Source: a bacterium
Lineage (GTDB): Bacteria; Vulcanimicrobiota; Xenobia; Xenobiales; Xenobiaceae
Direction of reading: 5' to 3'
DNA length: 12,158 nucleotides
NCBI GenBank assembly: GCA_017444045.1
Contig: JAFSXO010000267.1
Span: forward strand, 1-12,158
Positions 1 to 7,591 of the stretch are shown here, piece by piece. Under the pieces are notes generated by a model. That model was not told the DNA's origin, ran no database searches, and saw only the letters and a program-made list of their open reading frames with translations. The translations under genes were made by a program, and so were the position numbers. How positions within the stretch are numbered: the first letter of the stretch is position 1; the number at the start of each line of letters is the position of its first letter.

Positions 1-405
1 AGCAGCCCTGGCTCAACGCCTGGTGCCATTACAGTAGCCGCGCAAAACCGCAACAGCGGCACTACATCATGGAGCTCCTTCGGCAATCCCGGAGGCCGGC
101 CTCCGTTCCCCGATAGCTATACCGGAGACAATGCTATTAAACCCGATATCAGCGCACCCGGATACGACATCGATGCTGCTGTGCCCTACTGGGAAAGCAC
201 GAGCGGTCACGATAAGCTGAGCGGTACTTCCATGGCCGCACCTATGGCAACTGGTATGTGCGCTTTACTGCTAGAAGCAAATCCTCAGGCGACCTGCCCA
301 GAGATAAAGCGCACTTTAATTAACACGGCACGTCAGGATCGCTTCACTGGCTGCACACCCAACGCACACTTCGGCCACGGCAAGCTAGACGCATCGGCCC
401 TGCCC
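1..405 (+). other. C-terminal part of the S8 subtilase catalytic domain
   Basis: About 135 codons of the peptidase fold are visible. They include the strand preceding the active-site loop (ITVAA), the conserved PDISAPG segment at about 142-162, and the catalytic serine motif GTSMAAP at 223-243. The helix after it (MATGMCALLLEANPQ) is the one that buries the active-site Ser in subtilases. The following ANPQATCPEIKRTLINTA and GHGKLDAS segments match the usual end of the domain. The active-site Ser and its surroundings are intact, so the enzyme is probably catalytically competent, provided the unseen Asp and His are also intact. Confidence 0.93.
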
Positions 406-3400
406 ATAACGGGCACCGATATTATCAAAATCAGCGCCTACCCCGACGGATCTGATTTCCTCTGCGTACAGGTGAGCAACCCTCCGAGCATTTTGGGATC
501 GACAATTAGCATAGACGGGGCAACATGCTCGGTCTGCGAGCACGACAGCAGCCGCAGCAACCTCGCCGCTACGGCCTTCAAGGTCAACGCTCAAAAAGCG
601 CTGGTAGAATATGTGCGCGGAACTCGCCGCGATACGGCTGCGCACGTAATAGTCTACAAGAATGGCAATACCACGGCAACATATACTATTAACCCCAAGG
701 GAAACCTAAATTTTATCGGTTATTCCGCTGACGATTGCTATGCGTATTTCCGTCTCGATGATGAATCCGTCACCGAAGGGCAGATAACCATCAACGGCAA
801 GGCTTATGATGCTGAATACTACACAAGCAGCTACAATTCAAACAGCGGCTGCTTCCGTATATGGTGCTTCGGAGATACGTATTTAGAAGAGTTAAGAAGA
901 TACCTTTACCACTACAGCAAAAACAACACGCTATCTCAGCCTATAACCGTGAAATTCACGGGGGCAGGCCGCGAAGCCTCGCATACCTTTGCCAAGGTAG
1001 ACCCGCCGGCTATAATCGCAAACCCGCGCATTATCGAGGTAAAGCCCAGCAAGTTTTACGGAGCTCCCAATATCGACATTGTAACAAGTGGCTACGCGGG
1101 GCAGCTCCGCATAAACGGTGCCAAAGCAGAAGGGCAAATTTTCAATAAGGTGAGCAACGCGTACAGCTTTAAAGGCAGCTACGAGCTGTATCGCCTGCTC
1201 AGCGGCACGGATCAAGCTCTATCAAAGGATACTAAGATAAGCTTTGTCGATGCTGACGGCAAAGAGACCCTAGCGTTCACCCAAAAGGCCGAGCGCAGTC
1301 TCAAGCCTAAGATAAAAAAAGCTTATGGGTATAGCTGGAACAGTAAACAGACCATCTATATCGACGTCACCGACCTTGTGTGCGATAGCTATTCTGTTAA
1401 CTACACCAATACTAATCGCAAGATCAAGGTAATTCTCAATGAGAAAGAAGCTAAGTTTCACTACTTTTTCAATAACAGCACCTCGCCTTATTTTTATGAT
1501 GTTGAAGTTCCCGAGGAGCTTTACAACGCCATAGCGGGAACGAGCGATGAACTCTCTCAGACCTACACCTTGATCGTCTATAGCGATGAAGGCATCGCCT
1601 CTGATCCGCTGGTATTCCCCGCCACAGTGCAGCTGCCCAAGCCCAGTATTAGCGAAAAGCCTACCGTCATCACGAAAGACGGTATCCGCTATCTGCAGAT
1701 CAAAGGCGCAAACTTCTGCAGCGGTGCTGAGCATACTGTCACCATCAACAACAAAAGCTATAGCGCTGTCTATATCAGCGATACCGAGCTGCTGGTCAGC
1801 GGCGTCGAGCCAAGCATCCTAGACGCAGTCGAACACGGCCAAGACGAAGGAGACAACATCGTCTACGATATCAGCGTGACTGTCAGCCTAAATGGCAAGA
1901 CAGCAACCAGCGAATTATTCCACTACACTCCTCCGATCAAAGAAACCGCTTCCTTCGAGATCAGCGAGGTGGAGCCGTACGACTACGAATGGCCAGTGAT
2001 CAAACTAAGCGACTCATCCATAAAAGAGAGCGGCTACGTATACATTAACGGCGCCAAAAAGACGGCTAATTATCGTTCTTCAGATGGCTCTTTCATAGTC
2101 TACAGCAGTGGCTACTATGAATTCGCCAGCTGGCTTAATGGCTGGACGGACACACTCTCCAAGCCTTATGAGCTACAGTTCGAAACCGCTGACGGGCGCA
2201 AGTCCAAAGTCAAACGCTTTGAAGCGGTTATGCCCGAGATTACCAACGGAGCCGAAATAAAAAGCATAGGCATCGACACTGAAGGTTCGCTTAGTTGGTT
2301 CGCTTATATCTATACCACCGGCTATGGCGGAGAGAATCTCAAGCTCAATGATGCTGCGCTTGAAGCTATCGGCTATTCTACCGCCAAAAAAGCCTATCGC
2401 GTGAGAATCAATACTGAGTTTGTGCGCCATCTTGTCACCGGTGACGTGCTAAGCAAAGACTATATTTTCAGCTTAGGCAGCTCTACTAAAAAATACCAGG
2501 CTGTACGCGATAAAAAGCCCGAAATAGCAGCGGTCAGCGAGTATTATTCCTGGTATGACGACAGAATCCGTATCCGCGTAAAGAACTGCGTGGCCAACGG
2601 CGACAGCGCCGGAAAAGCCAGTGCGTTGCTCAACGGGGTGAAGCCAGATTACCACACGTATTTATCCTCCAAGAATTACGCCGAATTCGTAGTCAGCTGC
2701 TCTAAGGAGCTGTGCGCCCACGTAAAAGACCCCTCACAGCCTTTAAGCAGCCCCGTAGTGATCACAGTCACCAGCGATGCTGGTATCGTTAGCGATGACT
2801 ATATCCTGCCCAAACCCACCGAGCTTAAGATAAGCGCTCACAGCGTGATCACCAGCAACGGCGCGCAGGTTCTTAAGTTTACCGGTACTGGCTTTAACGC
2901 CAACACGCAGGTTAAGTTCAACAACGCCGTACAGACAACAGAGTGCAAGAGCACCACTGAGCTCTGGCTGAAAGGACTGGACAGCTCAGTCCTAGAGGCA
3001 ATAGCCCGAGGCAAGGATTTCAGCGGATCCGCCTTTGACTTTGCATTCTGCAACGAACAGCAGTCGGTAACCTACAGAATATCGCTCGGAAAGATCATTC
3101 TGGTCGATCCCAAGATCAGCAAACACTATACCGAAGGCAGCGATCTTATTATCGAGGGCAGCCACTTCGCTCAGAGCGGAGCGCCTATTACGGTAATGAT
3201 CGCGTCCAACTACTACACTGCCGAAGTGATCAGCGACAGCAAGCTGCGTATCAAAAACATCGATAAGACCATGCTCGATAAAATCAAGTCTGGTCAGATC
3301 GATGGAGAGAACCTAGCGTACCAGCTTACGGTTACTATCAGCGCTGGCGGACAGAGCGTATCTTGTACCTACAATATCATTCCCAAAACTGTGCCGTCTG

Positions 3401-6400
3401 ATTTCCAGATAAGCATTGTCTCGGGGCTGTTTACGGGTACGAGTATCTATGTAAAGCCCGATGACAGTTCGATTACCGAAGGCACCTGCTACGTCGACGG
3501 CCAGGCCCAGTATACTTCCTACTGCGGTTACCGCAGCGACAAAGCCTTCTACAGTGGGGCTAGCGAAGAGGTTGCGGCCATCGCCAGCGGCACGATTGAT
3601 ACCTGGTCCCAAGATCACACGATACAGTTCATCGCTAAGGATGGACGCCGGAGCAATATCATTAGATACAAAAAGACAGGGGCTCCCGCTTCTGTAAGCA
3701 CCCTGCATCTGACTGGCGCCAAAACGGCCAGCAGCAGCTACCCTGAGTACATTCTTTTAGAAGCCAATGGGTACAAAAACGCTGAGCTGACCCTTAACGG
3801 TATCAAAATCAGCGTGATCGGCTATTCCAGCCAGGAGCACTCCTACCTCGTCAGGCTTCCCTACAATTGCCTTGATCTCGCCCGCTTTATCAACAAAACC
3901 GATGGAGCGCTAAGCCAAGACTATGCATTTGTCATGGGAACAGCCCAGCTAACCTTCAAGGCAGTGCGCGACCTGCAGCCTGTCATTAAAAGCATTAGCT
4001 ACTATAGCTTTGCTGCAAATGGTGTATATAAAATCTACATCTTTGTAAAAGACTTAGCGACTGCAAGCGATGGCATATTAGGCAACGCCACGGTCACTAT
4101 AAATGGAACTGCCCCAGAATCCTGTGAATACTATCATGGCTCCATCTCAGCTTACTTCGTAGTTAGCTGTGACGAGCAGCTTTACAATCACATAAGATAC
4201 GGAAGCGATATGAGCACGCGCTATCGGGTAATCCTGTCTAGCGATAACGGAATTAGCTCAGCTCCCTATGTCTATCCCAAGCCCGTTGTCCCGCGCATCA
4301 GTTATGTTACCTCGGGCAGCAATGACTGCATAAAGGTCTTGGTCTCTAACTTCAAGAACGGCCAGTTCTTCGTGAACGGCCGCCGAGTTGACGGAGTCAC
4401 CCAAAGCGGTTCATACTACCTGGTTCCTGTAGACTACGCGCTCAACGCTTTTCTAAGCGGCACCAGCAGCACGCTGGCGCAGAGCTACGTTATCCGCGTC
4501 AAGAACCAAAACGGCGAGACTAGCGAGCCCTACACTATAGCTAAGGTTGCTGCCGTAACTCCGATCATTCGCGGCACAGAACAGTACAGCGCTTCAAGCA
4601 GCAGCTGCATTTACCTGAAGGTCGATGGTGCCACACAGGGCAAAGTCCTAGTAGACGGCGTCCAACGCCTAACGACCTATGTTTCCAGCCAAAAGCTGTT
4701 CCGCGTATATGTACCTTCCGAAGTGGCGAACTACGTCAATAAAAAGACCACCGTTCTTCCCAACTCACATATATTTAAGTTTATCGAAAGCAAGGGAGCC
4801 GAAAGCGCTGAATGGACGCTGAAGGCGACTGTAGCTCAGCCGAAAATATCGCGGATCAAGAAGTATAGCTCAACTGGCGTCATGCTCTATTGCAGCAATG
4901 CCTCTGGCTGTTCTGCGGTTTACGTTAATAACCGCAAATGCACAGCTACTTATCAGCCTTTCTTGAAATACTTTAATGTGACCGTGCCCAGCGCGCTCGG
5001 AAATTATATGATGGGCAAGACCAAGTTCCTGGCAACGGAATACAACTTTAAAGTAGTCAATCAGAACGGCGCTATAAGCAATATCTTCACTCAGCCCGCC
5101 GATCCTGATGTTCCGAAAATCGGCAATATCAGCGGTTATAGCTCTTATTATGTGTATGTGCACGTTAGCAACTGCTCCCGCACCGCTAAGGTGTACATCA
5201 ATGACCAACTAGTAAGCAGTACCTGGGTTGCTTCGCAGAACGCCTTCCGCGCTCGAGTGAGCAAGGAATTTGGTGACTTCAAATTAGGGCGCACCAGTAC
5301 GCTTAGCTCCGATTACCGCATCACAGTAAAAGATGGCACCAAGACCAGCGCGGTCTATACGGTTAACGCCGTATTGCCCACGCCGGTAATTACCAACATA
5401 ACAGCCACCGACAACCGCCACGCCAACGTCTACGTTAGTGGGATCGTCAGCACTGGCAGCCTATACCTCGACGGCTCCAAGGTAAGCAGTTGCAGCTACA
5501 ATGCTGGCAGCAAGGCCTTCATCGGCGCTGTCATTCCCGAAGAGCTCGGTCAGAATCTTCTCAGCGGAACTGTAATGGTCAGCTCTCACGAGTTCTCCGT
5601 CGTGACTGCCGAAGGCAAGACGGCCAGCAAAACCATAAACAAATCTCTGCCCTCCGCCTCGCCCACAGTGCTGGGGATCGCGCCTGACGGAGATGGCTGG
5701 ATTAAGATACACACCACAAACTGCCCGTTCGGCACAGCCTACGTAGATGACCTTGAGGTTCAGTCTCTCTGCTACGGCAATGTTGTGTACGCCTTCAGCC
5801 CCGAATTGTCCGAGTTCGTGAACGACGGCGAACCGCTCAGCCGTACGCACACGGTAAGCGTCATGCGCTGCGACGGCAAGAGCAGCAGCAAGCTGACCGT
5901 AAGCGACGGACCGGCGCCGCGGATTGTTTCCGTAGGCGAAGACGTTGGCTATAGCACCTGGCTGTATATTTATCTGGATCTGGATAAGCTGGGCAGCAAC
6001 CCCGGCTCAGGCACGGTACTAATTAATGGAGTTAAGTACGGCTGCTTCTATTCTTCCTGGAAGAAGGCCATCAACTCTCAGTGCCCCAGCGAGCTGGGCA
6101 ACGCCCTAAACAACGATATTTCTGTCCTGACAAAGCCCTATGCAGTGCAATACATCGCACCCAACGGGCTGTGCAGCAACGTCTACACCATAACGGCCTC
6201 CGGCACTATGGCGGCCAAAGGGTTAGCCTTAAAAGCCTCAGATGACCTCTGCGCCGCTAAATGCGCCGCCGCAGACAGCGATATCAGATATGCTGACAGT
6301 GGCCTTGAGGCAGAGCAAATCCAGGACGAACTTGAGCGCAAGAATGCCGAGCGCCGCTCCTACGCTGAATGCAATGGTGAGGAAGCGCCCGAGGATCTGT

Positions 6401-7455
6401 GCCCAGACGATCTGCCCGAGGCTATCATGAGCGAAGAGGCCCGCGCAGCAGAAGCCGATTATATCGCAGCTATGAAAGAGCGCCTTATAAGCGGAGAAGC
6501 CCTGGACGATGATACTGAAGGCCTCGATCCCGAAACAGAAGCGGCAGTCAGCGAGCTGTTCAGCGCCGATGATAACTACATGAGCCAAGCCGATCTTAGC
6601 GAAGCTGAGGAAGACGAACACTTCCTCCGCACCGCCGAGGATCCTCACAGCACGGTAATTGCCGATGATAACGGCGAAGCCCTGGATTACCCTGAGGACG
6701 CGATAAGCGGCCAAAGCCTAGCTAGCAGCGGCAGCGATAACCGTCCCCAGATCGACGATGTCCGCCTGGTCAGCGACTGCGAAGGCGCGCTGGCTGTAAT
6801 CGGCATCAATTTCGCCAGCGACTGCGTGGTTATTATTGAAGACAGCGTCTATCGCCCGGAGGCCAGACAGACCAACAGCCTGCTGGTATGCGGTCTGACG
6901 GCTGAGCAAATTGCCAAGATGCTCAGCGCTCCTTCAGAAACAGCTATCTATGTAAAGAACATCATCCATAGCGGCAGCACCGTAGAGAGCGTCATCAGCT
7001 CCGGGTTCGTACCCGCACTCGACCGCGATGAATCCATATCGCTCGATGATATGAAGCTCTCCGCCGATGCTTCCGAAACGGGAACTGTCTCGGGTCTTTC
7101 CCAAGCATCTTCCGACAAAGGCCACTGCTTCATCGCTACGGCCGCCTTCGGAACCTATATGGAACCGAAAGTCAAGGTACTGCGCGCCTTCCGCGATGAG
7201 CATTTGCTCACCAATGCGCCCGGACGCGCCTTCGTGAGCATCTATTACCACTATTCGCCCCCCGTGGCGGACTACATAGCTATACGCCCCTGGGCGCGTT
7301 CCCTAACCCGTGCGGCTCTGACACCGGCCATTGCCAGCGTAGAGCACCCCCTGCCAGCAGTAGGTATGCTGCTGGCGCTGATGGGGGCTGGCTGCATGGC
7401 AGCAGCTCGCCAGCGCAGACGCCAAACAGAGGAAAAGGGTGAACAGGCGGCTTAA
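1..7455 (+). CDS. Giant subtilisin-like (S8) serine protease with tandem beta-module array and CFI-box C-terminal sorting tail, 5'-truncated by the window
   Basis: The frame is open from base 1, giving 2484 visible residues; the in-frame GTG at 181 lies inside the catalytic domain and is not the start. Visible subtilase signatures are ITVAA, PDISAPG and GTSMAAP, with the catalytic Ser codon at 229-231, followed by the usual G-x-G-x-x-D-A end of the fold (FGHGKLDA). The catalytic Asp and His, any prodomain and the signal peptide lie left of the window. After the protease domain come about 20 beta-rich modules, an acidic linker, a last module, a Cys-Phe-Ile box and a hydrophobic segment with an RQRRR tail. 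The family hydrolyses peptide bonds, usually outside the cytoplasm. Export and envelope anchoring are inferred from the C-terminal tail. The substrate is unknown. The gene ends at TAA 7453-7455 and has its own hairpin terminator. The protease and overall architecture are secure; the role of the modules is not. Confidence 0.93.
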   Translation, partial: SSPGSTPGAITVAAQNRNSGTTSWSSFGNPGGRPPFPDSYTGDNAIKPDISAPGYDIDAAVPYWESTSGHDKLSGTSMAAPMATGMCALLLEANPQATCPEIKRTLINTARQDRFTGCTPNAHFGHGKLDASALPITGTDIIKISAYPDGSDFLCVQVSNPPSILGSTISIDGATCSVCEHDSSRSNLAATAFKVNAQKALVEYVRGTRRDTAAHVIVYKNGNTTATYTINPKGNLNFIGYSADDCYAYFRLDDESVTEGQITINGKAYDAEYYTSSYNSNSGCFRIWCFGDTYLEELRRYLYHYSKNNTLSQPITVKFTGAGREASHTFAKVDPPAIIANPRIIEVKPSKFYGAPNIDIVTSGYAGQLRINGAKAEGQIFNKVSNAYSFKGSYELYRLLSGTDQALSKDTKISFVDADGKETLAFTQKAERSLKPKIKKAYGYSWNSKQTIYIDVTDLVCDSYSVNYTNTNRKIKVILNEKEAKFHYFFNNSTSPYFYDVEVPEELYNAIAGTSDELSQTYTLIVYSDEGIASDPLVFPATVQLPKPSISEKPTVITKDGIRYLQIKGANFCSGAEHTVTINNKSYSAVYISDTELLVSGVEPSILDAVEHGQDEGDNIVYDISVTVSLNGKTATSELFHYTPPIKETASFEISEVEPYDYEWPVIKLSDSSIKESGYVYINGAKKTANYRSSDGSFIVYSSGYYEFASWLNGWTDTLSKPYELQFETADGRKSKVKRFEAVMPEITNGAEIKSIGIDTEGSLSWFAYIYTTGYGGENLKLNDAALEAIGYSTAKKAYRVRINTEFVRHLVTGDVLSKDYIFSLGSSTKKYQAVRDKKPEIAAVSEYYSWYDDRIRIRVKNCVANGDSAGKASALLNGVKPDYHTYLSSKNYAEFVVSCSKELCAHVKDPSQPLSSPVVITVTSDAGIVSDDYILPKPTELKISAHSVITSNGAQVLKFTGTGFNANTQVKFNNAVQTTECKSTTELWLKGLDSSVLEAIARGKDFSGSAFDFAFCNEQQSVTYRISLGKIILVDPKISKHYTEGSDLIIEGSHFAQSGAPITVMIASNYYTAEVISDSKLRIKNIDKTMLDKIKSGQIDGENLAYQLTVTISAGGQSVSCTYNIIPKTVPSDFQISIVSGLFTGTSIYVKPDDSSITEGTCYVDGQAQYTSYCGYRSDKAFYSGASEEVAAIASGTIDTWSQDHTIQFIAKDGRRSNIIRYKKTGAPASVSTLHLTGAKTASSSYPEYILLEANGYKNAELTLNGIKISVIGYSSQEHSYLVRLPYNCLDLARFINKTDGALSQDYAFVMGTAQLTFKAVRDLQPVIKSISYYSFAANGVYKIYIFVKDLATASDGILGNATVTINGTAPESCEYYHGSISAYFVVSCDEQLYNHIRYGSDMSTRYRVILSSDNGISSAPYVYPKPVVPRISYVTSGSNDCIKVLVSNFKNGQFFVNGRRVDGVTQSGSYYLVPVDYALNAFLSGTSSTLAQSYVIRVKNQNGETSEPYTIAKVAAVTPIIRGTEQYSASSSSCIYLKVDGATQGKVLVDGVQRLTTYVSSQKLFRVYVPSEVANYVNKKTTVLPNSHIFKFIESKGAESAEWTLKATVAQPKISRIKKYSSTGVMLYCSNASGCSAVYVNNRKCTATYQPFLKYFNVTVPSALGNYMMGKTKFLATEYNFKVVNQNGAISNIFTQPADPDVPKIGNISGYSSYYVYVHVSNCSRTAKVYINDQLVSSTWVASQNAFRARVSKEFGDFKLGRTSTLSSDYRITVKDGTKTSAVYTVNAVLPTPVITNITATDNRHANVYVSGIVSTGSLYLDGSKVSSCSYNAGSKAFIGAVIPEELGQNLLSGTVMVSSHEFSVVTAEGKTASKTINKSLPSASPTVLGIAPDGDGWIKIHTTNCPFGTAYVDDLEVQSLCYGNVVYAFSPELSEFVNDGEPLSRTHTVSVMRCDGKSSSKLTVSDGPAPRIVSVGEDVGYSTWLYIYLDLDKLGSNPGSGTVLINGVKYGCFYSSWKKAINSQCPSELGNALNNDISVLTKPYAVQYIAPNGLCSNVYTITASGTMAAKGLALKASDDLCAAKCAAADSDIRYADSGLEAEQIQDELERKNAERRSYAECNGEEAPEDLCPDDLPEAIMSEEARAAEADYIAAMKERLISGEALDDDTEGLDPETEAAVSELFSADDNYMSQADLSEAEEDEHFLRTAEDPHSTVIADDNGEALDYPEDAISGQSLASSGSDNRPQIDDVRLVSDCEGALAVIGINFASDCVVIIEDSVYRPEARQTNSLLVCGLTAEQIAKMLSAPSETAIYVKNIIHSGSTVESVISSGFVPALDRDESISLDDMKLSADASETGTVSGLSQASSDKGHCFIATAAFGTYMEPKVKVLRAFRDEHLLTNAPGRAFVSIYYHYSPPVADYIAIRPWARSLTRAALTPAIASVEHPLPAVGMLLALMGAGCMAAARQRRRQTEEKGEQAA
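406..6204 (+). repeat. Array of about 20 tandem Ig/TIG-like protein modules in the protease
   Basis: My module starts, judged by eye, are 406, 706, 1027, 1312, 1645, 1951, 2254, 2524, 2821, 3112, 3403, 3700, 3985, 4294, 4564, 4846, 5119, 5389, 5668 and 5923. Most modules follow one plan: a Pro then a hydrophobic pair at the boundary, a Y/S-rich strand ending in aromatic and Val residues, an (I/V/L)-(N/D)-(G/N/D) turn (INGKAYDA, INGAKKTA, LNGVKPDY, VDGVQRLT, VNNRKCTA, INGVKYGC), a Tyr-rich strand, an amphipathic E-L/Y-helix, a G-T-x-x-x-L-S motif, a Y-x-I/V-x-V strand and a final D/N-G-x-x-S turn. That reads as an all-beta fold of the Ig or IPT/TIG type with a short helix. The copies are strongly diverged, so the duplications are old. 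Tandem modules like these usually act as stalks or binding surfaces on exported proteins; that role is inferred here. I do not recognise a named family for the main module type. Confidence 0.8.
6205..6747 (+). other. Acidic, probably disordered linker within the giant protease
   Basis: About 180 residues break the module pattern and are dominated by Asp, Glu and Ala, with few aromatics and short predicted helical stretches such as AEQIQDELERKNAERRS. Acidic clusters include EEAPEDLCPDDLPE and DDDTEGLDPETEA. The composition suggests a disordered or partly coiled spacer between the rigid module array and the anchor region. Such a segment could bind divalent cations or span the envelope; neither is shown by the sequence. 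Four Cys residues lie in the first half. Confidence 0.7.
6748..7020 (+). other. Isolated final IPT/TIG-like module of the protease
   Basis: This stretch of about 90 residues begins QIDDVRLVSDCEGALAVIG and has G-x-N-F followed by a strand, a turn and a short helix (LTAEQIAKMLSA) before a last pair of strands. It resembles the D-type modules at 1645, 2821 and 3112 (G-x-x-F-x-S/N, then L-L-V-x-G-L/V, then a helix) more than the main array modules. The acidic linker separates it from the array and it sits directly before the sorting tail, so it may be the membrane-proximal domain. Confidence 0.6.
7120..7452 (+). other. CFI-box domain plus hydrophobic segment and basic tail (CFI-box-CTERM-like sorting region)
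   Basis: The segment starts GHCFIATAAFGTYMEPKV, continues with a leucine/arginine pattern (VLRAFRDEHLL), an N-A-P-G-R-A-F-V segment and a YY-x-x-S-P-P-V-A-D-Y motif, and ends in an Ala/Met/Leu/Gly hydrophobic stretch (AVGMLLALMGAGCMAAA) followed by RQRRR and a charged tail. This order matches the C-terminal region annotated as CFI-box-CTERM in other bacterial exported proteins, as I remember it. The membrane helix with a positive inside end fits a sorting or anchoring signal. No LPXTG or PEP motif is present. Whether the Cys of the CFI box (codon 7126-7128) is processed or modified is unknown. Confidence 0.75.
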
Positions 7456-7473
7456 TATCTCTTTTAGCTGAAT

Positions 7474-7518
7474 AAAGCTCCCGAAGCAATCCGATAGTAA
7501 CTGCCTCGGGAGCTTTTT
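7474..7518 (+). terminator. Intrinsic terminator of the protease gene, possibly bidirectional
   Basis: A perfect 11-bp stem pairs aaagctcccga (7474-7484) with tcgggagcttt (7506-7516). The loop is 21 bases and the T-run covers 7514-7518. It begins 18 bases after the protease stop codon. Read leftward, the same stem is followed by TTTATT, so it may also stop transcripts of the convergent kinase genes, whose last stop is at 7592. The long loop is slightly unusual, but the stem and T-run are clear. Confidence 0.85.
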
Positions 7519-7591
7519 ATATTGGTGCTCACATTAACACAGCCATAAGCTAGTTGATGAAAGCATAGCCTAATGGCACAGCGGACATTCT

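Noticed and set aside
181..183. GTG as the start of the protease gene
   Set aside because: The same frame is open to base 1 and encodes conserved subtilase sequence (ITVAA, PDISAPG) before this codon.
385..7489. Many overlapping open frames on both strands inside the protease gene
   Set aside because: They give low-complexity or unrecognisable products, have no ribosome sites, and lie opposite or inside a well-supported coding frame.
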